Assembly: GCA_944332265.1 (NCBI GenBank)
Contig: CALVJQ010000010.1
Location: 1 to 51,430, forward strand
From: an uncultured Bacilli bacterium
GTDB lineage: Bacteria > Bacillota_I > Bacilli_A > RF39 > UBA660
Reading direction: 5' to 3'
DNA length: 51,430 bases
Shown: positions 1-7,541 of the stretch, piece by piece
How positions within the stretch are numbered: position 1 is the stretch's first letter
How the letters are laid out: each line of letters starts with the position of its first letter
Program-made: the position numbers and the translations under genes
The notes under the pieces: model-generated
Told to the model about the DNA's origin: nothing
Seen by the model: the letters and a program-made list of their open reading frames with translations, nothing else
The model's database searches: none

Positions 1-1872
1 ATTAGTTTTAATTCGCCATTGCAAATCGTACATTACTAAATATTGTATGTATTCTATTACTCTACCAAACTTTTTTTTCGATAATTCAAATAAGTACGTA
101 TATACTTTTTTGGGGGTAACTAAATACCAATCTCTGTTAGTTTTGGAAGATTGAATTGCTGATAGATTAGATATTCTACGACGATAATAATATATTGGCT
201 TTTTTAGAACCATGTATTTTGTTTCATCAAGCAAAACTTCATTTATATATTTGTTATCTTCTGAAAATTTAATTTCTTTTTCGAATTTATATTTTTTAGC
301 GATTTCTGTCTTGATAAATAATGAACTAGCACTTAATTGAGGATAATTATAATCTTCTAAGATATTTATTATTTTATTTTTATAATATTTATAATTTAAC
401 GGATGTCCACTTATTTGTGCGTCAAAAAACTGCATTTGACAGCTGAATATTTTTATATTAGGATGTTTATTTATATTTCTATTAACAATTTTAAAAGCAT
501 CTAAACTCCATTTATCATCGCTATCTAAGAAATTAACGTATTCGCCTGTAGCTAGCTCCATTCCTTTATTTCTAGCTACTGATACTCCAGAGTTTTCCTG
601 CTTATAATATATTACGTTATCAGGATATAACTCTTTATATTTTAAACATATTTCTTCCGAATTATCTGGAGATCCATCATTTACTAAAACAAGTTGAATA
701 TTTTCTTCGAAGCCTATTGTTTGATTTATTACTGATTCTATAGTCTCTTCCAAATATTCTTCTACTTTGTAGATGGGTATAATTACCGAAAACTTAAATG
801 ACTTTTCCACTTTTTTCACTCCTTTAATGTTATTTATTGCTTTACTAGTAATTTCAAACAATTTTTTTCTAATAATATCTATTATGAAACAAAATATAAA
901 CACTGATATAACTGATATAATCATAAGTAGTTCTTTATTATCTGAATTCATTTGACAGTTAATATTTAACAAGTTATTGTATAAAATTTTTCTAAAGAAT
1001 TGATTGTCGTGTATTAAATATATACCAAAAGTTGTTCCAGCTATTAGTAGAATCAATTTATCAAATTTTTGAGGAATCTTTATATTTTTAAAAAAAATAA
1101 ATAGTGATACTCCCGCTAGAAAAACAGTTATTGTATTATAACCATAAAACATTGTTTCTTGTGACTTAAATATGCTCATATATCTGGAAATATCTGTTAT
1201 TATATATCTACTAAAATATGTCATTAAAGTAGATACAATGTACAATATTAGATATAACCAATTATTTTTAAAAATATTTATATCAAATATTCTGATATAT
1301 GCTGCGACTAAATACAAGTAAGTAAACCAAATTATACCAAAACCGTATGTTTTATCTATAGCATATGTTCCTGGAATTAAGTTATTGCAAATTAATAGAA
1401 TTATTCCTAGTGTTATTAACATGTTTTGATATTCTTTTTTGGTTAATATATTAATTAGTTTATTTAAAAAAGGGCTTATGATATACATTACTACATATAT
1501 TGTAACAAACCAATAAGATTTAGAAATGATAGGAAATATGCATGATAAAATTTGTTTTGGAGAAGTTATTTCTGTTAATCCTGTTATATATAATAAAGTA
1601 AATATAATTACTGAATAAAATAATACTTCAATGTATATTTTAAGAACTTTTTTCCATTTGAATTCTGATTTACATAAAAAGTAACCACTTATTAAAACAT
1701 ATATATTTACTGCAGAATAGCAGAAAGTATATATTAGCCATAAAATTGGGGTATTATATCCAGCGGTACCTACTTCTCTTATTAGGTAACCATGACAGCA
1801 ATAATGGTATACAACTATCATAAACATTGATATTATTCTTAATAGTTCGATATTGGTTTTTCTTTTAGTCAT
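1..1872 (-). CDS. Membrane acyltransferase (family 3) fused in frame to a family 2 glycosyltransferase, partial
   Basis: I translated this strand by hand from the ATG at 1872 to base 1 and found no stop, so it is one open frame of at least 624 codons that runs off the left edge. Residues 1-354 form a multi-pass membrane acyltransferase-3/OafA-like domain: an early HYCCHG histidine, the ISGY motif and about ten hydrophobic segments. From residue 355 a GT-A family 2 domain starts (SVIIPIYKVEEYL, VNDGSPDNS, NFLDSDDKW with the DxD-type motif). The glycosyltransferase half is a close paralogue of the N-terminus of the next gene (1869-4541). The ATG overlaps that gene's TGA as ATGA, so the two are translationally coupled. 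Probable role: decorating or building a cell-surface glycopolymer, with O-acylation and sugar transfer in one polypeptide. A GTG with its own Shine-Dalgarno at 810 could also make the glycosyltransferase separately. The fold calls are firm; the substrates are unknown. Confidence 0.85.
   Translation of the reverse strand, partial: MTKRKTNIELLRIISMFMIVVYHYCCHGYLIREVGTAGYNTPILWLIYTFCYSAVNIYVLISGYFLCKSEFKWKKVLKIYIEVLFYSVIIFTLLYITGLTEITSPKQILSCIFPIISKSYWFVTIYVVMYIISPFLNKLINILTKKEYQNMLITLGIILLICNNLIPGTYAIDKTYGFGIIWFTYLYLVAAYIRIFDINIFKNNWLYLILYIVSTLMTYFSRYIITDISRYMSIFKSQETMFYGYNTITVFLAGVSLFIFFKNIKIPQKFDKLILLIAGTTFGIYLIHDNQFFRKILYNNLLNINCQMNSDNKELLMIISVISVFIFCFIIDIIRKKLFEITSKAINNIKGVKKVEKSFKFSVIIPIYKVEEYLEETIESVINQTIGFEENIQLVLVNDGSPDNSEEICLKYKELYPDNVIYYKQENSGVSVARNKGMELATGEYVNFLDSDDKWSLDAFKIVNRNINKHPNIKIFSCQMQFFDAQISGHPLNYKYYKNKIINILEDYNYPQLSASSLFIKTEIAKKYKFEKEIKFSEDNKYINEVLLDETKYMVLKKPIYYYRRRISNLSAIQSSKTNRDWYLVTPKKVYTYLFELSKKKFGRVIEYIQYLVMYDLQWRIKTN
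808..825 (-). promoter_or_regulatory. Internal ribosome binding site and GTG start inside the fused ORF
   Basis: On the minus strand AAAGGAG lies seven bases before a GTG at 810-808. That GTG starts VEKSFKFSVIIP, which aligns with the true N-terminus (MEKKFKFSVIIP) of the neighbouring glycosyltransferase. The upstream acyltransferase frame reads through it without a stop. The site may be the relic of two formerly separate genes, or a live second start. Confidence 0.6.
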
Positions 1873-4541
1873 TGTTTATCACCAATTTTTAATTTATTTA
1901 AAACCTCTTTATATATTCTTTCGCAATTATTTGAATCATTATACTTAAAAAAGTTTTCAACTCTATTAAGATATTTCTGTTCCATTTTACAATTATTATT
2001 AAGTATGTTTATGATTTCTTCTATTGTATCTTCAATATTATATGTTACCTTTCCATAACCATCTTTAGAAAAATCAAAATATCCCTTATCATATAATTGT
2101 CCTTCATAAAAATCTTTTTCATCAAATTGTGTATATATTATCGGTTTCTTTAAATAAGCAAAATCAAAAAATACACTTGAATAATCAGTTATAAGTAATT
2201 TATTTTCTTGAAACTCTTTAGTGTAATCTATAGAATTCTTTTCAAAAAATACATAATCATTTGTTGTAAAATCTTTTAATTGTGGGATCATAATTGGATG
2301 AGGAATAAATTTTATTTTGTAATTAAATTTTTTTAACGCTTTTAATAGTTTAGGATGATTTATTAAATTATTATAAAATTTAAAATAATCTGTATTTTTA
2401 AAGTTTGGATTGTATTTTCTTAGTCCCGTATTTAAATCCATTTCAGAAACTAATTTATTACGCCATGTTGGCATTATAACTATTTGATTTTTTATCTCAT
2501 TATTACTTTTAAATAATTTGTCATATCTAGCAAAGCCTGTTGTAGAGACATTTCCCTTTGGGTAATTGTATCTATAATCTTCAACAATAGATTTTTTTTC
2601 TCTTTCTGATGCTGTTATTATCAAATCTATTTTACGACTATTAACATTTAACCATGGTGATAAATTGTTATATGTTACTCCGTGTTGTAAGAATACAAAT
2701 TTAAAATTGTATAAATCTCCAATATAATATTTACCATTTCCAAAAAGATTATAAACGTAATTATCAGCTTGTGATGACAATATAAGATCTGCATTTAAGA
2801 ATAGTATTTTGTGTTTTAAAGATTTATGCTTTATAATGTTTTTAGGGTATTTTTTTGATAATATTTGATAATCTTGACAATTTTTACCGATATCAAAATA
2901 AATTTTTTTATTTTTTATATTCTGATGCATTAAATATTCAAAAAAGGCTTGTCCATTATCTGAAGCAGCTTGAATTCTATCTGATATAATCCATATAGGT
3001 TTGAACTTTATTATTTTATATAGATTGGCTAATAAACGATACCCAATGCTTACAAATTGTTTCATTTTAAGTAAACTAACTATCGTTCGTATTTCTTTTA
3101 ATATAACTTTTAAAATATTTTTTTTGTAAACTTTTAATCCATCATCATTTTGATTAACAATAAAATTGTCTGTTTTTAAATTTAATTTTTTAAATTTATT
3201 GTTAAAAAATGAAGCATAACTATATTCCATTTTTACTTTATAATCCAATTCATTATTACTAGCATATAAATTAATATTAAATTTATTAGTTAGTGGAACT
3301 GAAATCTTTGCTCCTAAGAATAGTGAGTTGCTATTTTTATCAATTTTACCCAGGTATTTTGAATTACTATCTAGTTCATAGTAATCAGGAAGATATTTTT
3401 TGCCTTTGCTGTCTTTAAAATATATTTTTTCAATAATATTTTCTATTTTAGGCATTCTTATATAAAAATCTAATAAATCTTTTTCTATATAAATACTGTC
3501 AATTATTATAGGAATATTTTTTAATTCGAATAAATTCATATTTTTATAATATACATTATTATCTTTTATTGTGTACTTACATTTGTTTTGATGCTTAAAA
3601 TTTAGTAAGTAAATTTTTTCATATGCTTCATACACTTCACAATCTGCGATTATGTCGTCATCAATGTGATCTATTACATTTTTTAATAATTGTTTGTATT
3701 CTTCTTTTTCTTTTTCATTTAATATACCATTATAATCAATATCTAGGCGCCATTTAATATCATATGCTAAAAGAAATTGAATATAGTTAATTACTTTATG
3801 ATATTTTTCCTTGCTTAAGTTTATTAAATAGAGATAACAATATTTAGGTGTATCTAGATACCATGTTTTTTTTCTTATTGACGTTTGAATAGCTGATGTC
3901 CCAGATTTTCTTTTGCGATATAAATAAAATGATTTAGCCATCCCAGCTACTGGATAATCCAAAAAAAATTCAGTTAGTAACTTAGCATCTTCTGATATTT
4001 TTAATTTTAAATCAAAGCGATAATTTAGAAGAGCTTCTCTTTTAAAAATTATAGAGCATGTTTGAAGTTTAACACATTTATAATCTTTTCTTATATCAAT
4101 CTTTTCTTTATTTTTATAAAATTTATTTAATATATGTTCCTTTTTTGTTTTTTCAAAAAATTTTAGAGGAAAAAACACACTATTAATGTCTTTATATTTG
4201 GTAAATAAATTTAAGGCTTCCTGGTAAGCATTTGGTTCCCATTTATCATCACTATCTAAGAAGTTTACATATTCACCTTGGATATAATTTAGTCCATTAT
4301 TTCTAGCTGCTGATACTCCTGCGTTTTCTTGCTTTATATAAATAATATTATCAGGGTATTTTTCTTTGTATTCTAAACATATTTCTTCAGAATTATCTGG
4401 AGAGCCATCATTTACCAAAATTATTTGAATATTATTTTTAAAGCCAATTGATTGATTAATAACTGAATCTATAGTCTCTGCTAAGTACTCTTCAACGTTA
4501 TATACTGGTATAATAACTGAAAACTTAAACTTTTTTTCCAT
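1869..4541 (-). CDS. Bifunctional glycosyltransferase family 2 / CDP-glycerol glycerophosphotransferase (TagF-like)
   Basis: 890 residues. The N-terminal ~230 residues are a GT-A family 2 domain (VIIPVYNVEEYL at 9-20, VNDGSPDNS at 43-51, DSDD at 96-99). A middle stretch of about 250 residues has no motif I recognise. The C-terminal ~370 residues match the Glyphos_transf/TagF family: FLQHGV near 618, PTWRN near 680, and the TDYSSVFFDFAYLKKP block near 780-800, which in TagF-type enzymes belongs to the CDP-glycerol site. Expected role: adding sugar and polyol-phosphate units to a teichoic-acid-like polymer at the cytoplasmic face. The upstream gene's TAA shares one base with this ATG (taATG), and the downstream gene starts within this gene's TGA, so the three form one operon. 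The actual donor (CDP-glycerol or CDP-ribitol) cannot be read from the sequence. Confidence 0.88.
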   Translation of the reverse strand: MEKKFKFSVIIPVYNVEEYLAETIDSVINQSIGFKNNIQIILVNDGSPDNSEEICLEYKEKYPDNIIYIKQENAGVSAARNNGLNYIQGEYVNFLDSDDKWEPNAYQEALNLFTKYKDINSVFFPLKFFEKTKKEHILNKFYKNKEKIDIRKDYKCVKLQTCSIIFKREALLNYRFDLKLKISEDAKLLTEFFLDYPVAGMAKSFYLYRKRKSGTSAIQTSIRKKTWYLDTPKYCYLYLINLSKEKYHKVINYIQFLLAYDIKWRLDIDYNGILNEKEKEEYKQLLKNVIDHIDDDIIADCEVYEAYEKIYLLNFKHQNKCKYTIKDNNVYYKNMNLFELKNIPIIIDSIYIEKDLLDFYIRMPKIENIIEKIYFKDSKGKKYLPDYYELDSNSKYLGKIDKNSNSLFLGAKISVPLTNKFNINLYASNNELDYKVKMEYSYASFFNNKFKKLNLKTDNFIVNQNDDGLKVYKKNILKVILKEIRTIVSLLKMKQFVSIGYRLLANLYKIIKFKPIWIISDRIQAASDNGQAFFEYLMHQNIKNKKIYFDIGKNCQDYQILSKKYPKNIIKHKSLKHKILFLNADLILSSQADNYVYNLFGNGKYYIGDLYNFKFVFLQHGVTYNNLSPWLNVNSRKIDLIITASEREKKSIVEDYRYNYPKGNVSTTGFARYDKLFKSNNEIKNQIVIMPTWRNKLVSEMDLNTGLRKYNPNFKNTDYFKFYNNLINHPKLLKALKKFNYKIKFIPHPIMIPQLKDFTTNDYVFFEKNSIDYTKEFQENKLLITDYSSVFFDFAYLKKPIIYTQFDEKDFYEGQLYDKGYFDFSKDGYGKVTYNIEDTIEEIINILNNNCKMEQKYLNRVENFFKYNDSNNCERIYKEVLNKLKIGDKQ

Positions 4542-5491
4542 TACTTCTTCCTCCTTAATTGTTGTAATTCAATATAGATTATCATCATTGGATATGACGA
4601 TCTATAAAAACGATAGTATTTAGTTTTAAAACCATTAATTTGATGTTTGTAATGTGTAAAGTTGTTAGCAAAGAATTCTAAAAATTCTTTAACAAAACGA
4701 CGTTGAAATTCCTTATCATTGTAATTTTTAAATTCACGAATTCTTCTAACATAGAAACCAGCACATAATTCAACTAACTCACCTTTGTATTTTTCGAAGA
4801 CATTATTCTTTTTAAAGAAATCGATGATATCTTGTAGTACTTTAATTATGTCAAATAAATTTTTGTTATAACTATTAGTTATAGAACCTTCACTATCTTT
4901 TAAGTAGTAATATAGTGGTTCTCTTAGTATTACCATTTTATTAGCGTAAAAGCGATATTTTATTTGAAAATAAAAATCTTCTGCGTATGAGTATTGTTTG
5001 GGAAATTTGATATGATGTTTATCAATGATACTTTTTTTGTATAATTTGGCTGTAGCATAATTTGATGTTTTGGTGAATGCTTTAGCATCTGTATCAGTAT
5101 TTTCATTTATTATTGCTTTTTTACCTTTACTTGTTACATCAAATCTTGAACATACTACTAAATCTACTTCGTCTGTCATTTTAGATGACATTAATTCACA
5201 TGTATTATCTGCAATATAATCATCAGAATCTAAGAAGAAAATATATTTTCCCTTAGCTTTAGCAATTCCTTTATTACGTGATTCTGAAGGACCTAGATTT
5301 TTTTCATTATTTATTAAAATTATTTTATTACCATATTCTTTTAGCTTATCTAATGTATCATCTTTACTTTTATCGTTTATAACAATTACTTCTACTTCTT
5401 TTATAGTCTGCTTTAATGCGCTATCAATACATTTATTAATTGTTTTAGAAGCATTGTATGCGGGAATTATTATTGAAACTAATGGTTTCAT
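4541..5491 (-). CDS. Glycosyltransferase family 2
   Basis: 316 residues with a clear N-terminal GT-A fold: SIIIPAYNASKTINKCIDSA, the VINDKSKDDT nucleotide-binding stretch, NLGPSESRNKGI and FFLDSDDYI carrying the DxD motif that binds nucleotide-sugar and metal. The C-terminal third is basic and aromatic (NHYKHQ-type and RFYRSSYPMMIIY), perhaps a membrane-surface helix. It is the first gene of the three-gene glycopolymer operon, with ACTCCTCC-type Shine-Dalgarno sequence just before the ATG. It is more distant from the two other glycosyltransferase domains of the operon than they are from each other. The donor and acceptor sugars are unknown. Confidence 0.88.
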   Translation of the reverse strand: MKPLVSIIIPAYNASKTINKCIDSALKQTIKEVEVIVINDKSKDDTLDKLKEYGNKIILINNEKNLGPSESRNKGIAKAKGKYIFFLDSDDYIADNTCELMSSKMTDEVDLVVCSRFDVTSKGKKAIINENTDTDAKAFTKTSNYATAKLYKKSIIDKHHIKFPKQYSYAEDFYFQIKYRFYANKMVILREPLYYYLKDSEGSITNSYNKNLFDIIKVLQDIIDFFKKNNVFEKYKGELVELCAGFYVRRIREFKNYNDKEFQRRFVKEFLEFFANNFTHYKHQINGFKTKYYRFYRSSYPMMIIYIELQQLRRKK

Positions 5492-5584
5492 ACTACTCCT
5501 CCTTCATTATCTATATTTTATCGTAACATATTCTTTTTTTTAGTGTCAATTAAACTGGTTTAATTCGTTTATGTTTTTATGGAA

Positions 5585-6664
5585 TTAACATTTTATAAAC
5601 ACTTTTTTTAAATGATAAGTAATATTATATTTATTTAAAGAGTCAATTAATTTCATTTCGATAATCGAGAATATTATTGATATTATTACAGCTAGCAATG
5701 ATTGATTAACTGGATTTATTGGGTCAAAAATCGGAGCATAATCGATGAGATTTATTACAAATACATGATTTATAAAAATTGGCATACTTAATTTTTCTAA
5801 ATAATTGAAAAATTTACCAGATAGTATATTGTATTCTAAAGTTTTTTCACTAGAGATAATTATTACTGCAATTGATATAAAGAATAACATAATATAATCG
5901 TAATATTTTGGTGCATCTATATAGTTAATTACTATTAAAACAGATACTAAAAGTCCTTCTCCTAAAAAGGTTAAAGCTAACTTACCAATTTTTGTATATT
6001 CGACTTTAGAAAGTTTTAAATGAATTAAATAGAGAATCATTCCTAAATTTAATTCGATAAACCCTCTTATGATCCCGGTTCTTGTAAAACCACTCCATAT
6101 TTGATGGGAGTGATCTAACCCAACCCAATTATAACTTAAGTATCCTAATCCAAATAAAACTATTAAAGGAGAAATAAAAGCAATAAACTTTTCTTTATAT
6201 TTTTTTACTATTGGATATAGAATAAATATACTGATAAACATCGATGTTAGATACCATAAATGAGGTAATATATTAGTTGAACGTAGACCGAACTCTCTTA
6301 ATAAAAAGAGATTCCAAATACTATTAATTAATTCATTAGTTTTTAAATTAGGATTATAATATAATCTTATAATAATTGAAGAGATATAAGCTATTAATAT
6401 ATAAGGAAATAACTTTAATATTTTTTTAAAGATGTATTTTATTGTTTCTCCTACTATGTTTTTAGTATCATATTTTTCTTTTATTAATTTTTTAGCTAAA
6501 TAAAAACCCGACACAATAAAAAAGAATTCAACAGCTATATATCCACCATAAAAAAAGGGATTTTTTATATCTTGGTAGAATTGAGAGCAATGAAAAAAAG
6601 CTATAACAATTGCAAATAAAAATTTCCATAGGGAAATTATACCATTACGTTTTTCTTTCTTCAT
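5585..6664 (-). CDS. Acyltransferase family 3 membrane protein
   Basis: 359 residues with about ten hydrophobic segments and the family signature at the start: a conserved histidine in AFFHCSQFY and FFIVSGFYLAKK at roughly residues 47-58. Members (OafA, WecH, OatA without its secreted domain) move acyl groups from the cytoplasm to sugars of surface polymers. It is the second such protein in the window; the other is fused to a glycosyltransferase at 1-1872. It has its own sigma-A-like promoter (6704-6732) and an SD of GGGGG. About 90 bases without a clear terminator separate it from the glycosyltransferase operon downstream, so readthrough into that operon is possible. Confidence 0.85.
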   Translation of the reverse strand: MKKEKRNGIISLWKFLFAIVIAFFHCSQFYQDIKNPFFYGGYIAVEFFFIVSGFYLAKKLIKEKYDTKNIVGETIKYIFKKILKLFPYILIAYISSIIIRLYYNPNLKTNELINSIWNLFLLREFGLRSTNILPHLWYLTSMFISIFILYPIVKKYKEKFIAFISPLIVLFGLGYLSYNWVGLDHSHQIWSGFTRTGIIRGFIELNLGMILYLIHLKLSKVEYTKIGKLALTFLGEGLLVSVLIVINYIDAPKYYDYIMLFFISIAVIIISSEKTLEYNILSGKFFNYLEKLSMPIFINHVFVINLIDYAPIFDPINPVNQSLLAVIISIIFSIIEMKLIDSLNKYNITYHLKKVFIKC

Positions 6665-6703
6665 AGACCACGCCCCCTATTGTAATGTCTATCATCTAAA
6701 TAA

Positions 6704-6732
6704 ATTATAACATTATAGATAATATCTTTCAA
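6704..6732 (-). promoter_or_regulatory. Sigma-A-type promoter of the acyltransferase gene
   Basis: On the minus strand TTGAAA (6732-6727) is followed by a 17-base spacer and TATAAT (6709-6704), about 40 bases before the ATG at 6664. Both hexamers match or nearly match the consensus. Confidence 0.7.
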
Positions 6733-6763
6733 TAAAGATAGTGTATTTTAGTAATTAATTCAT

Positions 6764-6789
6764 TAAAAAAAGATGATTTTCATCATCTT
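6764..6789 (-). terminator. Terminator of rpsU-yqeY
   Basis: An 8-bp stem (AAGATGAT / ATCATCTT) with a four-base loop is followed on the minus strand by a run of seven T. The stem overlaps the yqeY stop codon. Confidence 0.8.
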
Positions 6790-7234
6790 ATTTAGTTAGT
6801 CTTTCTCTTACTAGTTTACTTATTAAAGAACCATCTGCTCCGGCACCTAATCTAGAAGTAGCTTCTTTCATAATTGGACCCATATCTTTCATAGATGTTG
6901 GATTTAATTCATTAAAGATAGTATCTAATGTTTTATTAATTTCTTCTTCACTTACTTCTGCAGGTAAATACTTAGATAAACATTCTATTTCTTTTTTTAA
7001 ATTATCTACCTCTTCAGTTTTATTATATTTTTCATATTCGCTTATACTATCTTTTCTTTGTTTAACTTGTCTTTTTATTACAGCCATAGCTTCTTCGTCA
7101 GATAATTCATGTTTTAGATTTATCTTTTCCATTTGAAGAGCACTTTTTAACATACGTAAGACAGATAAATTAAATTTATCTTGTTCTTTCATAGCTGTAG
7201 TCATATCTTTAATAATAGTTTCTGTTAATGCCAT
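6788..7234 (-). CDS. yqeY: GatB/YqeY-family protein
   Basis: 148 residues, the usual length for YqeY. The family shares its helical tail domain with GatB, the tRNA-amidotransferase subunit. Visible landmarks are LSVLRMLKSAL, AVIKRQVKQRKDSI, KYLPAEVSEEEI and GPIMKEATSRLGAGADG, all typical of YqeY. It sits eight bases downstream of rpsU, the arrangement found across Firmicutes. Its molecular role is not established; a link to tRNA or translation is inferred from the GatB relationship and the rpsU linkage. Confidence 0.93.
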   Translation of the reverse strand: MALTETIIKDMTTAMKEQDKFNLSVLRMLKSALQMEKINLKHELSDEEAMAVIKRQVKQRKDSISEYEKYNKTEEVDNLKKEIECLSKYLPAEVSEEEINKTLDTIFNELNPTSMKDMGPIMKEATSRLGAGADGSLISKLVRERLTK

Positions 7235-7242
7235 ATTATCAC

Positions 7243-7434
7243 CTATCTATCGTTTCTTCTACGTTTACGAGAATTTCTAATCATTTCTTCTTTAGCTTTT
7301 CTTCTCTTAACTCCAGGTTTATCATAGCATTTTTTTTCTTTTAGTTTTGAAGGGACTCCACTTTTTGCAACTTTAACTTTAAATTTCTTTAATGCTGCAT
7401 CAATGTTACCATTTTGTACTACTACTTTAGTCAT
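7243..7434 (-). CDS. rpsU: 30S ribosomal protein S21
   Basis: 63 residues, basic and ending in an arginine/lysine-rich tail (RKRRRNDR). The start MTKVVVQNGNIDAALKKFK and the central KPGVKRRKAKEE are S21 signatures. S21 binds the 30S subunit near the 16S 3' end and helps initiation. It is preceded by a strong AGGGAGGGAG Shine-Dalgarno and a near-consensus promoter (7466-7494), and is co-transcribed with yqeY. Confidence 0.96.
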   Translation of the reverse strand: MTKVVVQNGNIDAALKKFKVKVAKSGVPSKLKEKKCYDKPGVKRRKAKEEMIRNSRKRRRNDR

Positions 7435-7465
7435 ATAATCTCCCTCCCTTCATTAACTATTAATG

Positions 7466-7494
7466 ATTATAACACCTCCATATTTTTTTGACAA
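7466..7494 (-). promoter_or_regulatory. Sigma-A promoter of rpsU-yqeY
   Basis: Minus strand: TTGTCA (7494-7489), a 17-base spacer, then TATAAT (7471-7466), about 30 bases before the rpsU ATG. Confidence 0.82.
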
Positions 7495-7520
7495 GAAAAA
7501 AGGACGATAAAATCGCCTTT
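7495..7520 (-). terminator. Terminator of the repeat-protein gene
   Basis: The minus-strand hairpin AAAGGCGAT / ATCGTCCTTT has a three-base loop, one bulged T and a following T run. It ends transcription of the gene at 7542-10346 just before the rpsU promoter. Confidence 0.7.
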
Positions 7521-7541
7521 TTATGACAAAAATAAACATTT

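Noticed and set aside
773..955. 60-codon plus-strand ORF near the left edge
   Set aside because: It lies entirely opposite the acyltransferase-glycosyltransferase frame, has no Shine-Dalgarno and shows hydrophobic composition mirrored from the other strand.
5544..5562. Inverted repeat AATTAAAC / GTTTAATT between the glycosyltransferase and the acyltransferase
   Set aside because: The loop is only two bases and no T run follows on the transcribed strand, so it is not a convincing terminator.
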